Part shown: positions 7,834-16,923 of the stretch, in pieces
Layout of the letters: the number at the start of each line of letters is the position of its first letter
How positions within the stretch are numbered: the first letter of the stretch is position 1
Assembly (NCBI GenBank): GCA_944990035.1
Contig: CALYLX010000126.1
Coordinates: 1,798,001 to 1,862,000, forward strand
Origin: Clitopilus passeckerianus
Taxonomy: Eukaryota; Basidiomycota; Agaricomycetes; Agaricales; Entolomataceae
Length of the DNA: 64,000 bases
Direction: 5' to 3'
Notes under the pieces: generated by a model
What the model saw: the letters and a program-made list of their open reading frames with translations, nothing else
Database searches by the model: none
What the model was told of the DNA's origin: nothing
Translations under genes and position numbers: made by a program

Positions 7834-10819
7834 ATGCAAGTCGTCAGTCTGGGATCCGGACTATGACTCTGCAAATCATGTTGCAACTGAGCTATGTGAT
7901 GTTGCGCTCGACCTGGGTTTGGAGGTTAGCGTTCTACCAGAACGCACTCCCACTCACTTCCCACATGCTGGCAGCCTTAGGCCGTCAGTCATTGATCTAT
8001 TCTTCCTCCCTGTGGGTCGCACTGCAGGGACTTCACATAGCGTGGTCACAGAGTGGAAAGGACCCTCTGACCACGCTCCCTTGACCGTCACGCTCCGTAT
8101 CCAGCCTGTGCAGCTGGCTGCTGAGCGCATCACTCTGCCCAAGGGCAGTGAGCAAGAGGAAGAGTTCTTGAAGGAACTGTCCTCTTCCTTGCGAGCATTG
8201 GACACAACCACTCTCACAACAGCAGAAGCAATTGAACGCTGCACTGGTGCCGTTGCAACTGCTATTAAGCAGTCTTGGGATGACAACTCAAAGACTGCTC
8301 GCATTTCCACCAAGTCAAAGTCCTGGTGGAATCCTGAGTGCTCTGAGGCTGTCAGAGTGTATCGCGCTTCCAGGGCGGTCGCTGATTACAAGGCGTTCCG
8401 TAGGACCACCAAGGTGGCCAAGCGCAAGTTCTTTGATAGTAGGATCCAGACAATTGCTACTACCAACAAGCGTCCATGGGATCTTATGCGCTGGGCCAAA
8501 CAGCGTGAGCTCCCTACACATGAAGCAATTCGCCACAATGGTGAACCCTGCAATTCTCTTGAGTCGCTTTGGGCTGCTCTTGACTCAACGTACAACTCGG
8601 CATCTGACCGCCCGGTTGATCCCTCTGTGCTCGACGACATGCCTCAGTCTCCTCCGCGCGAGTGGTGGGACTTTGGTGTCAACGAACTCAGAGAAGAACT
8701 AGCAAAGTGTTCGAACACTTCTGCTCCAGGGCCTGATTACCTCACATGGTATCAGCTCAAATCCTTGGTTGCTGACACTGTCATCGCTACCAAATTCATC
8801 GAGATTGCTAATGCCTGCCTTCGGGTTGGTCACTGGCCTTCTCACTTCAAAGAGTCGCACTCTGCCATTGTTCCCAAGCCTGGCAAACCGCACTACTCAA
8901 CTCCCAAGATGTTCCGCCCTATTGTGTTGCTCAACACACTGGGGAAACTCTTTGAGAAGATGCTTGCAAACAGAATGCAGTTTGAAGCGCAGAAATTCGG
9001 CGTGTTCCACCCCAATCAGTTTGGAGGTGTGCGCCAACACTCTATTGAGGATGCGGGTGTTTATCTCACTCACATCGTCAAAGCCGGTTGGGCTAGAGGG
9101 TTGAAGACAAGCGTGGTCGCTTTTGACCTTGCTCAGTTCTTCCCCTCTCTCAACCATGACATGCTGCTACGCATACTGCGCAGACTGGGCTTCGCGCCAG
9201 AAGTCTGCAACTTCTTTGCGTCTTACCTTGTTGGGAGACACACATCCTACAGCTGGAACGGCGAAGAATCCAGCAAGTACTCTGCAGATGTTGGCGTTGG
9301 CCAAGGATCTGCTTTATCCCCTCTCCTCTCTGCGCTCTATTTGGTGCCGGGGATGAGGCTGTTTGAACGCAGGATTGCTCCTGGCGTTACAACACTCACG
9401 TCGTATGTGGATGATGGTTCACTCATCGTTCAGTCGCCATCCTTTGGGGAGAACATCACCCTACTCCAACAAGCATACGCTGTCATCACAGAGCTTGTTA
9501 CTGCACTCGGCCTCGTCCTGGAACATGACAAGACAGAGGTCTTTCACTTCTCTCGCAAGCACAACGATGTCAATCCTGCCATTGACTTGGGCTTTGCTCC
9601 ACACACTGGCAACTCGCCACTTCGACCCAAGAGCGTTTGGTGCTACTTGGGCTTCTACTTTGACCGGTCGCAAGTACCTAAATACATGCATTGTATACTA
9701 ACGTAAGTAAATAACCGTGTTCGTCTAGTGAACTACACTGAATACGAGGTGCACCAAAGAGCAAGCTAGGGTGGCCCCCGAGGATAAATCTCTCTGCGAG
9801 TATGGTAGCGCGCAACACCCCGCAGAAGCAGCGAGAACCCTGAAGGCCAGGCTCGCCGCTATATGAAGGATGGAGCACTGATGCCTATGCATGGAAAACC
9901 ATGCCAGACGCTTCGGCCTGTTCTCTGCGAACAAATTGGTGTGCACCCGGCACCCAGACAAGGTCGTCTGGGCGCGGCGGTGCAGTGGAGCCTGTTACAG
10001 GCATTCGTCGGCGGTGGCCCCCCACAGCGGGGAGGGCATCACGGAGGCGTGTGGGGGCCTTGTCAGGTGGCCCACGTCGCCGCGTCTTCCTGGCTTTGGG
10101 AAACAGCGGTGGAGGCTGTTGCGAAGGGAACACAAAAGTGGCAGGGTTGTTCTGGAGGAAGAACAAGAAAGACGACAGTTCCCGGCGCAAGCGCTGGTTG
10201 GGCCGTCGTTGGAAGTGCGCGCACTGGTGAAGGATGTGACCCCTCGTTTCCAGTATGCGCCAGTTGCAAGCACACGCTGTCTCCCCGCCCAGGTTGAAGC
10301 GTGCGCGGAATTCGCCAATGGGTGCATGACCCAGAACTGCGCGTGTAAGGCGCGCGGTATGCACATTGGAATTTTAGCCACCATGTCAAGTATTACTCCA
10401 CCAAGGCTCTGACCACGGTCAAGGCAATGATCATGCTTGGTAACTCGTCAAGGGGTATCACCCCTATGCAGAAGCGGCTGCTCTACCGTGCATGCGTCCT
10501 CCCGGTCGCTACATATGGTGTGGGCCTCTGGTTCTACAAAGGTGCTAGGTGCAAGACTGCTATGTCGCACCTGCGCACCATGCAACACAAGGCTGCCAGG
10601 TGGATAACTGGCGCCTTTCGCACATCGCCGGGAGGGGGGACTGAGTCTATTGCTGGGCTTCCTCCCATTCATCTGCACATCAGGAAACTGGTCGAACGCG
10701 GCCAGGCGCGTATTGGCACCCTGATTGGCAACCACCCTACGCTGTCGCTCATTAGTGACAAGCACCAGCTGTACAAAGGAAAAATGCGTCTCCCTTCGTC
10801 TCTCTCCAACTTGTCGTGA
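7834..10819 (+). pseudogene. LINE ORF2, endonuclease end and reverse transcriptase
   Basis: After the short element the frame gives the end of the endonuclease (LRPSVIDLFFLPVG, SDHAPLTV), a linker, then the RT: LVADTVIATKF, SAIVPKPGK, FRPIVLLNTLGKLFEKMLANR, VVAFDLAQFFPSLNH, GVGQGSALSPLLSALYLVP and the catalytic YVDDGSLIV. RT copies element RNA at a nicked target. The frame stops at about 9670, at the inverted LINE fragment, and resumes at about 10376 with the thumb (AMIMLGNSSRGITPMQKR, GLWFYKGARCKTAMSHL). It ends at a TGA at 10817-10819. The active-site residues look intact, but the insertions make it non-functional. Confidence 0.85.
9664..10375 (-). mobile_element. Inverted LINE 3' fragment inserted in the RT of copy 4
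   Basis: This minus-strand piece carries the ORF2 C-terminus (frame 9885-10364) and part of the 3' UTR. It lacks the last 60-70 bp, the hairpin and the A tail. At its left edge ccggtcgc is shared by the RT coding sequence (Asp-Arg-Ser codons) and by the LINE 3' UTR, so the junction lies in microhomology. At the right edge about 10 bp of RT sequence are lost. These features suggest recombination or end joining rather than target-primed retroposition. Confidence 0.7.
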
Positions 10820-10822
10820 TGT

Positions 10823-12142
10823 GTGCGCGGCAACTTGCTCTCTACGGTCGTGGATTCTGACGCACATGCTGTGCGCGTCTCTGAGCCTCTCAGCCCTGTC
10901 CATGGAGAAGCGGTCCCAGGCCTTCGCCTGTTGGACACGCATTCTGGCAGGGTTACATTTGACACCATCATTGCTGCATCTAAGGATGCCCTTGATTCTC
11001 GTCGCGTTCACTTGGATGTGATTCGCGCTGACGCGGATCTGTCTGACACCACGGTGTTGGTGGCAGCTGATGCGTCTGTTCCCAAAAGCAGGAAGCACCA
11101 AGCGGTTGCTGCCTGTTCCCTCCTTCATGGCGCCTTTGGGCCTGAAGAATACACAATGGCGTCGGGCAGGGCTCTCTCTGACGACGCAGAACTCGCAGCC
11201 ATTGACTTGTCTATAAGCAAGGCTGTTTTGCGCAGCAACTGCCTCAAGATAGTTGTGCTCTCAGACTCGACCAAAGCCATTCGTTTGGCTCTAGACCCGT
11301 CTCTCCACTCTGGGCAAGGACACTCGCTGTCTATCTGCTCCAAGCTACGTGCTTGGTTCTCGGGCGACGCCAGCAGGCGCGTCCAATTTGTTCATGTCCC
11401 TTCAAGACTCAACTGGGGCATTCATCACCGTGCTCACTTGGCGGCCTCTGGCTTGCGCGTGGGTGCCGGTAGTAAACCCCGGACATCCCTTGGGTATGCC
11501 CGGAAACGCGCTGTGGATAGAATGCTGCATGAGTGGACTTGTCTGCTGCAACAGCCTTCTTACTCTGGCAACAACTTTCTGCGCCTTACACACAAAGGTG
11601 CCTCCCTAAGGCCCACACACCTCAAAGGAGGGCCTTGGCTACGTCGTGTTGGCTCTTCCAATGCGCACACCGCGCGCCTTACATGCGCAGTCTTGGGTCA
11701 TGCACCCATTGGTGAATTCCGCGCACGCTTCAACCTGGATGGGGAGACAGCGTGTGCATGCGATTGGTGCGTACTGGAAACGAGGGAGCATATCCTCCAC
11801 CAGTGCGCTAACCTCGAACGACGGCCCAGGCAGCGCTTGCGTCAGGAGCTGTCGTCGTTCTTGTTCTTCCTCGAGAACAATCCCACTACTTTTGCGTTTC
11901 CATCGCAACAGCCTCCACCACCATTTCCTAAAACCAGGAAGACACGGCAACGTGGCCCGCCTGACAAGGCCCCCACACACGTTCGTGGTGCCCCTCCTGC
12001 TGTTGGAGGCCACCACCGACAAATGCCTGTAACAGGCTCCACTGCACCACCGCGTCCAGATGATCTTGTCTGGGTGCCGGGTGCACACCAATTTGTTCGC
12101 AGAGAACAGGCCGAAGCGTCTGGCATGGTTTTCCATGCATAG
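10823..12142 (+). CDS. LINE copy 4: RNase H domain and C-terminal Cys cluster
   Basis: A 439-residue frame follows the RT part in the same reading phase after a single TGA (10817-10819). RNase H signatures: VLVAADASVPKSRKH (Asp), DDAELAAIDLSISKA (Glu), IVVLSDSTKAIRL (Asp), then HVPSRLNWGIHHRAHLAA. The C-terminal part has CACDWCVLETREHILHQC and a Pro-rich basic tail ending MVFHA. The listed start is the first Met after the stop. In an intact element this would be the end of ORF2. The minus-strand copy at 12747 has a TGA at the same place, so the break may be ancestral. Confidence 0.8.
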   Translation: MRGNLLSTVVDSDAHAVRVSEPLSPVHGEAVPGLRLLDTHSGRVTFDTIIAASKDALDSRRVHLDVIRADADLSDTTVLVAADASVPKSRKHQAVAACSLLHGAFGPEEYTMASGRALSDDAELAAIDLSISKAVLRSNCLKIVVLSDSTKAIRLALDPSLHSGQGHSLSICSKLRAWFSGDASRRVQFVHVPSRLNWGIHHRAHLAASGLRVGAGSKPRTSLGYARKRAVDRMLHEWTCLLQQPSYSGNNFLRLTHKGASLRPTHLKGGPWLRRVGSSNAHTARLTCAVLGHAPIGEFRARFNLDGETACACDWCVLETREHILHQCANLERRPRQRLRQELSSFLFFLENNPTTFAFPSQQPPPPFPKTRKTRQRGPPDKAPTHVRGAPPAVGGHHRQMPVTGSTAPPRPDDLVWVPGAHQFVRREQAEASGMVFHA

Positions 12143-12443
12143 GCGTCAGTGCCCCATCCTTCATATAGCGGCGAGCCTGGCCTTTAGGGTTCTCGCTGCT
12201 TCTGCGGGGTGTTGCGCGCCACCATACTCCTTGTTAGATTTATCCTCGGGGGCCACCCTAGCTTGCTCTTTGGTGCACCTCGTATTCAGTGTAGTTCACT
12301 CGACGAACACGGTTCTTTACTTACGTTAGTATACAATGCATGTATTTAGGTACTTGCGACCGGACTGCGATCGGGCGCCGGAATATAAATTGTCAGACGC
12401 CCCCTCCGGGGGCGTATGGCTTTGACCAAAAAAAAAAAAAAAA
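12143..12443 (+). other. LINE 3' UTR with terminal stem-loop and A tail
   Basis: This stretch has no gene. It is the family 3' UTR, ending in ACGCCCCCTCCGGGGGCGT (self-complementary, about 12395-12415), then ggctttgacc and 16 A residues. The same end occurs at about 933-982, 1324-1371, 3030-3076 and 5177-5225. A 3' stem-loop next to the tail is a known recognition signal for some LINE reverse transcriptases. That role is inferred here. Confidence 0.7.
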
Positions 12444-12746
12444 GAGGGAGCAGGCAGCAACCGCTTGGTGCTTCCTGCTTTTAGGAACAGATGCATCTGC
12501 TGCAACCAACACAGTAGTGTCAGACAGGTCTGCATCTGCGCGGATCACATCCAGGTAGATGCGACGAGAGTCAAGGGCGTCATTAGATGCTGCAATGATG
12601 GTGTCAAATGTTATCCTGCCAGAGTGCGTATCCAGCAGGCGGAGGCCTGGAACAGCCTTGCCATGGACAGGATTGAGAGGCTTAGAGACGCGCACAGCAT
12701 GCACATCAGAATCCACGACCGTGGAAAGCAGGTTGCCGCGTGCGCG
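12393..12746 (-). pseudogene. LINE copy 5: RNase H start, truncated
   Basis: Downstream of the RT frame the minus strand encodes the linker (SKPLNPVHGKAVPGLRLLDT, ITFDTIIAASNDALDSRR) and the first RNase H strand (VLVAADASVPKSRKHQAVAA). True LINE coding sequence stops at about 12444. The last residues of this frame are read from the tail of copy 4. Confidence 0.65.
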
Positions 12747-14290
12747 TCACAACAGGTTGGAGAGGGAAGAGGGGAGACACATCGTCTCCCCATGTCGCTG
12801 GTGCTTATCACTGATAAGTAATAGCGTAGAATGGTTGCCTATCAGTGTGCCAATGCGCGCCTGGCCACGTTCAGCCAGTTTCCTGATGTGCAAATGAATA
12901 GGAGGGAGGCCAGCAATCGACTCAGGCCCCCCTCCCGGTGATGTGCGAAAGGCGCCAGTTATCCACCTGGCAGCCTTGTGTTGCATAGTGCGCAAGTGCG
13001 ACATAGCAGTCTTGCATCTAGCACCCTTGTAGAACCAGAGGCCCACACCATACGTAGCGACCGGGAGGACGCATGCACAGTAGAGCAGCCGCCTCTGAAG
13101 AGGGGTGATTCCCCTTGACGAGTTACCAAGCATGATCATTGCCTTGACCGTGGTCAGAGCCTTGGTAGAGTAATACCTGACATGGTGACTGAAAGACAGC
13201 GACCGGTCAAAGTAGAAGCCCAAGTAGCACCAGACACTCTTAGGTTGGAGTGGCGAGTTGCCAGTGTGTAGAGCAAAGCCAAAGTCGATGGCAGGATTGA
13301 CATCGTTGTGCTTACGAGAGAAGTGGAACACCTCTGTCTTGTCATGTTCTAAGACAAGGCCGAGTGCTGTAACAAGCTCTGTAATGACAGCATATGCTTG
13401 TTGGAGTAGGGTGATGTTCTCCCCAAAGGATGGCAACTGGACGATGAGCAAGCCATCATCCACATATGACATGAGTGTTGTGACACCAGGAGCAATCCTG
13501 CGTTCAAATAGCCTCATCACTGGCACCAAGTAGAGCGCGGAGAGAAGAGGGGATAAAGCAGAGCCCTGGCCAACGCCAACATCTGCAGAGTACTTGCCGG
13601 ATTCTTCGCTGTTCCAGCTGTAGGATGTGTGCCTCCCAATAAGATAGGATGCAAAGAAGTTGCAGACTTTTGGCGCGAAGCCCAGTCTGCGTAATATACG
13701 TAGCAGCACATCGTGGTTAAGGGAGGGGAAAAACTGAGCAAGGTCGAATGCGACCACACTTGTCTTGAACCCTCTAGCCCAACCGGCTTTGACGATGTAA
13801 GTGAGGTAAACACCTGCATCCTCAGTAGAGTGTTGGCACACACCTCCAAACTGATTGGGGTGAAACACACCAAATTTCTGCACTTCGAACTGCATTCTGT
13901 TCGCAAGCATCTTCTCAAAGAGTTTCCCCAATGTGTTGAGCAACACAATAGGGCGGAACATCTTGGGAGTTGAGTAGTGCAGTTTGCCAGGCTTGGGAAC
14001 AATGGCAGAGCGCGACTCTTTGAAGTGAGAGGGCCAGTGACCCACCCGAAGGCAGGCATTGGCAATCCCGACGAATTTGGTAGCGATGACAGTGTCAGCG
14101 ACCAAGGATTTGAGCTGATACCATGTGAGGTGATCAGGCCCTGGAGCAGAGGTGTTTGAACACTTTGCTAGTTCTTGTCTGAGGTCGTTAATGCCAAAGT
14201 CCCACCACTCGCGCGGAGGAGACTGAGGCACATTGTCGAGCACAGAGGGATCAACAGGGCGGTCAGACGCCGAGTTGTATGTTGAGTCAA
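12444..14290 (-). mobile_element. LINE copy 5, minus strand, RT and start of RNase H
   Basis: Opposite in direction to copy 4, this copy reads from RT (14288) to early RNase H, where it meets the A tail of copy 4 at 12443-12444. It joins a + strand LINE 3' fragment at 14290-14291. An inverted 5' part joined to a forward 3' part is the product expected from twin priming, though lack of an A tail on the right part and no visible TSD leave this open. Confidence 0.7.
12747..14288 (-). CDS. LINE reverse transcriptase fragment
   Basis: The frame encodes RT from LDSTYNSASDRPVDPSV onwards: KSLVADTVIATKFVGIANA, AIVPKPGKLHYSTPKMFRPI, VVAFDLAQFFPSLNHDVL, GVGQGSALSPLLSALYLVP, then the catalytic YVDDGLLIV and the thumb with GLWFYKGARCKTAMSHLR. 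It stays open to the TGA at 12747-12749, just before RNase H. The conserved RT blocks look undamaged, but endonuclease is missing. The frame also runs upstream into antisense of the neighbouring 3' fragment (to 14510), which is not part of the protein. Confidence 0.8.
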   Translation of the reverse strand, partial: DSTYNSASDRPVDPSVLDNVPQSPPREWWDFGINDLRQELAKCSNTSAPGPDHLTWYQLKSLVADTVIATKFVGIANACLRVGHWPSHFKESRSAIVPKPGKLHYSTPKMFRPIVLLNTLGKLFEKMLANRMQFEVQKFGVFHPNQFGGVCQHSTEDAGVYLTYIVKAGWARGFKTSVVAFDLAQFFPSLNHDVLLRILRRLGFAPKVCNFFASYLIGRHTSYSWNSEESGKYSADVGVGQGSALSPLLSALYLVPVMRLFERRIAPGVTTLMSYVDDGLLIVQLPSFGENITLLQQAYAVITELVTALGLVLEHDKTEVFHFSRKHNDVNPAIDFGFALHTGNSPLQPKSVWCYLGFYFDRSLSFSHHVRYYSTKALTTVKAMIMLGNSSRGITPLQRRLLYCACVLPVATYGVGLWFYKGARCKTAMSHLRTMQHKAARWITGAFRTSPGGGPESIAGLPPIHLHIRKLAERGQARIGTLIGNHSTLLLISDKHQRHGETMCLPSSLSNLL

Positions 14291-14710
14291 GCCGCCGTTT
14301 CCCAAAGCCAGGAAGACACGGCAACGTGGGCCGCCTGACAAGGCCCCCACACGCCTCCGCGATGCCCTCCCCGCTGTGGGGGGCCACCGCCGACGAATGC
14401 CTGTAACAGGCTCCACTGCACCGCCTCGCCCGGACGACCTTATCTGGGTGCCAGGTGCACACCAATTTGTTCGCAGAGAACAAGCCGCAGCGTCTGACAT
14501 GGCTTTCCATGCATAGGTGTCAGTGCTCCATCCTTCATATAGCGGCGAGCCTGGCCTCTAGGCTTCCCCCTACTTCTGCGGGATGTTGCACGCTACCATA
14601 CTCGTTGATAGATTTATCCTAGGGGGCCACCCTAGCTTGCTTTTTGGTGCACCTCGTATTCAGTGTAGTTCACTCGACGAACACGGTTTTTTACATACAT
14701 TAGTATACAG
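14291..14710 (+). mobile_element. LINE 3' fragment without tail
   Basis: This is LINE sequence from the Pro-rich end of ORF2 (FPKARKTR-type) through most of the 3' UTR to about 14710. The final 50 bp, hairpin and A tail are absent and unrelated sequence follows. It may be the forward half of a twin-primed copy with 12444-14290, or an independent fragment. Confidence 0.65.
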
Positions 14711-14868
14711 TGCATGTATACCGGACTCAGGTGTTACACCTTCCACATCGCAACCAGGGCGGGTAACCCCCGGAAATTGGATGCAATGGCAGCGCCAGTT
14801 CGCTGGCTCCTGCAATGCGCAGGGCACCCAATCTGCATGCTGCAACCGCAAACTACCGAATCGCTTGG

Positions 14869-15140
14869 TCCACCACTTCGAATCTATGGCGAGCTTTATA
14901 ATTCTCCTTCATTTGTGGAGGCATACATCGACTTGCAGAACTCCCCTCGTGAGCCCGATTGTAACCTCCCTCGCTCTGTGATTGCCTTGATGTTTTCCTC
15001 AGACAAGACACAACTCACCCAGTTTGGGGAGACCACGTTGTGGCCTCTATACATGTATTTTGGCAATGTGTCTAAATACGCTTGTCGTAAACCCGACTCA
15101 CACCACTGTCACCACATCGCTTACTTTGCGACGGTAAGCT
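14869..15140 (+). pseudogene. Plavaka-type transposase fragment
   Basis: The frame within 14714-15232 contains RIYGELYNSPSFVEAY, IALMFSSDKTQLTQFGE and LWPLYMYFGNVSKYACRKP. This matches the core of the basidiomycete Plavaka (KDZ-related) transposases as I recall it: the VALMFWSDATQLT...GN..KY block around a catalytic Asp. The piece covers only about 90 residues. A GT-rich donor-like site follows SSNQW/AYFATV, and nothing of the remaining transposase is seen. It differs strongly from the full gene at 32842 and is from another family member. Confidence 0.65.
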
Positions 15141-15266
15141 CGAATCAATGGATATCATTCAAACTGATCTACAGTACAACCGTTCACTTCTTCAATATCA
15201 GGGATAGGCTCATAGAAACCGTAAACAGGTGAGCCCCAGGTTTCTATCAAGCGGGCTAGATGTGTA

Positions 15267-15716
15267 CTAAGTATTGGTAGCGTGCAGGGTATTGAAAATA
15301 TGCACCCAACTCTTCCTCAGGGGGGTCATCGTTTGACCTTTACCATTATCCTTTGTTGCCACCACACTTTTCACACACCTAGCCTCTTTCTTTGGTGCTA
15401 CCTCTGCCTTCTTCTTCGGCACGAACTCCTCAAGAATATCATCATTGTCATTGTCAACAACTCCGGGTCTTGAATTGGTGGGCTTAGGAGTGGGCTGTGA
15501 GTGGACGGCTGGTGTGGGCTTGGGAGCGAGGGGAGTATGGGGGAGATCGTTGTCGCTGCCATCTGCAGCTTTGAGAATGCAATCAGGGTTGAGAGGTACT
15601 GTGTTGCGGGTGCTAGTACTAGCATCAATATCTTCTGCTTCTTGAACGGTAGCCTTACGACGCCGTTCAAGTGCGAGTTTCTGCTGTTTAAGTGCTGGCT
15701 CACCAATGTTGTCCAT
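15267..15716 (-). CDS. Hypothetical 149-residue protein
   Basis: Not recognised. The frame is Lys/Ala- and Asp-rich: an N-terminal charged helix-like segment (ALKQQKLALERRRKATVQE), a Pro-rich middle (PLAPKPTPAVHSQPTPKP), an acidic patch (DNDNDDILEEF), and a basic end (MTPLRKSWVHIFNTLH). It has no Cys/His motif and no membrane segment. Low-complexity N-terminal arms like this occur in front of basidiomycete transposases, and the setting between transposon remnants agrees with that. It may be a stray exon of a mobile element rather than a gene. Confidence 0.3.
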   Translation of the reverse strand: MDNIGEPALKQQKLALERRRKATVQEAEDIDASTSTRNTVPLNPDCILKAADGSDNDLPHTPLAPKPTPAVHSQPTPKPTNSRPGVVDNDNDDILEEFVPKKKAEVAPKKEARCVKSVVATKDNGKGQTMTPLRKSWVHIFNTLHATNT

Positions 15717-16124
15717 GTCAGCTAACTTGGCAGCAAGCTTTCGCTTTCAGGCTGACGTGACAGGAGGTGGCGGTGGGAAATTGTTTGATGGCATGTTTAC
15801 TGTAGACCACTATAGTTGTCATGCTTAAAGTAAAGTTTCTGGGGACCACAACACTTTGTTAATGATGATGATTTTGTTTCACCATGCTGAACAGTGGATG
15901 CCACTGTTGGCAACAGCGGTAGCCACAAAAATATATTTCACTATTGCTTTGTCTAGCGAACACAAAGTAGTTGAATGTAGGAACTCTTTTGCCACTGCCT
16001 AGCCACACAATTTGAACTGTACTCCCGAACCCACGGTGTTTAGCAGGTGATGTCGAGGGTAGTAGCCACCTCACTACCCTCACCCCCACCCATCAGCACC
16101 TTACCCGCAGGGGTGGCTGTACCC
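15717..16124. other. Non-coding stretch, nothing recognised
   Basis: No convincing ORF, repeat or RNA gene is visible between the hypothetical ORF and the RNase H fragment. Confidence 0.4.
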
Positions 16125-16315
16125 CTTGCAAATCACTAGTCCACCCATTCAGAATGGATGGACACATCCAGAATTAGCTTTGCAGCCTCTGTTGCATCTG
16201 TGTACACCTGGATGTGCAAGATATCCTTGCCCTCTAGTGTGCCACTGATGCCCATAGCTATTGCCATGAGCTCAGCATCTGTTGAGGTGGCCTTACCTTT
16301 GACCACCCTTGCTTG
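16125..16315 (-). pseudogene. LINE RNase H fragment of a different family
   Basis: On the minus strand the translation reads KGKATSTDAELMAIAMGI...KDILHIQVYTDATEAAKLIL and SIHSEW. This is the RNase H pattern of LINEs (DAELMAI with the Glu, then VYTDATEA with the Asp). It is too different from copies 1-5 to be the same family. Only about 55 residues remain, and it abuts the LTR of copia A. Confidence 0.55.
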
Positions 16316-16319
16316 CTAG

Positions 16320-16705
16320 TGTTAGAATATTGACGTGTCTGGACACGTGACACATCATGTGATATCACCTGACACAGCATGTGACTAGGGTCTAGGGTTA
16401 TTCCATGACTCATACGATATTACATACATTATGTCACATATGACTCCATTACACATCATTATTACTATATACAGTTCTTCTTACATTCTGTACTATATTT
16501 AGCACATTCCATGATGTTCTACATCATTCCATACGCTTACACATACATGGTCTGTGCACACTTCATACTTGTATATATAGTGTACATTCTACACCATATT
16601 ACTATAAGAGTTTTACCACTTGTTCTTACATAGTTAGTACTCGCTTAGTCTCTATACTCAAGGTAAGCGCCCTCTTAGTAGTTGCACTTTCCCGCCTGCT
16701 CGACA
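16320..16705 (+). repeat. Copia A 5' LTR (386 bp)
   Basis: Begins TG and ends CA, with a TATA-like tatatatag at about 16571. Repeats of cacgtgac and acatca occur in U3. The first about 150 bp align almost base for base with 47099-47251, and the last 250 bp with 53751-53998. Differences are few and mostly transitions. Confidence 0.85.
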
Positions 16706-16719
16706 GGTTATGGGCCCTG
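16706..16719 (+). other. Copia A primer-binding site (half-tRNA type)
   Basis: GGTTATGGGCCCTG directly follows the LTR. It pairs over 14 nt, with one G-U, to the anticodon arm of initiator tRNA-Met (CAGGGCUCAUAACC in yeast). It does not pair with the tRNA 3' end. Copia B has the same site. This is the half-tRNA priming known for Drosophila copia and yeast Ty5. Confidence 0.7.
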
Positions 16720-16923
16720 GTGACCATCTGAGCTATCGACTTCGTTGTTGTGCTCGATGTGCAACTACATAGGTGCAACACCTTGAGCTCATCGTTGTGA
16801 GCATCTTCGGATGCACCTTCGATAGTCAGTGCTCAGGTAGCTCTATACCACATGGCATAGAGATCCTAGCTCGTTGAGCACAGCGGCGGCAACACTGTTA
16901 CATGTGTTCTACACGATGCTAAC

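Larger units (their letters stand above)
5226..12443 (+). mobile_element. LINE copy 4, nearly full length, broken by two insertions
   Basis: This is the most complete LINE copy. ORF1 is at 5226-5900, ORF2 endonuclease at 5910-6396, then endonuclease end and RT at 7834-9670, RT end at 10376-10819, RNase H and C-terminus at 10823-12142, then 3' UTR, hairpin (about 12395-12415) and A tail 12428-12443. It is interrupted by a CAG...CTG short element (6397-7833) and by an inverted LINE fragment (about 9664-10375). The 5' end of ORF1 is lost where the copy 2 A tail abuts. Domain order ORF1-EN-RT-RNase H places it with Tad/I-like LINEs. Confidence 0.85.
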
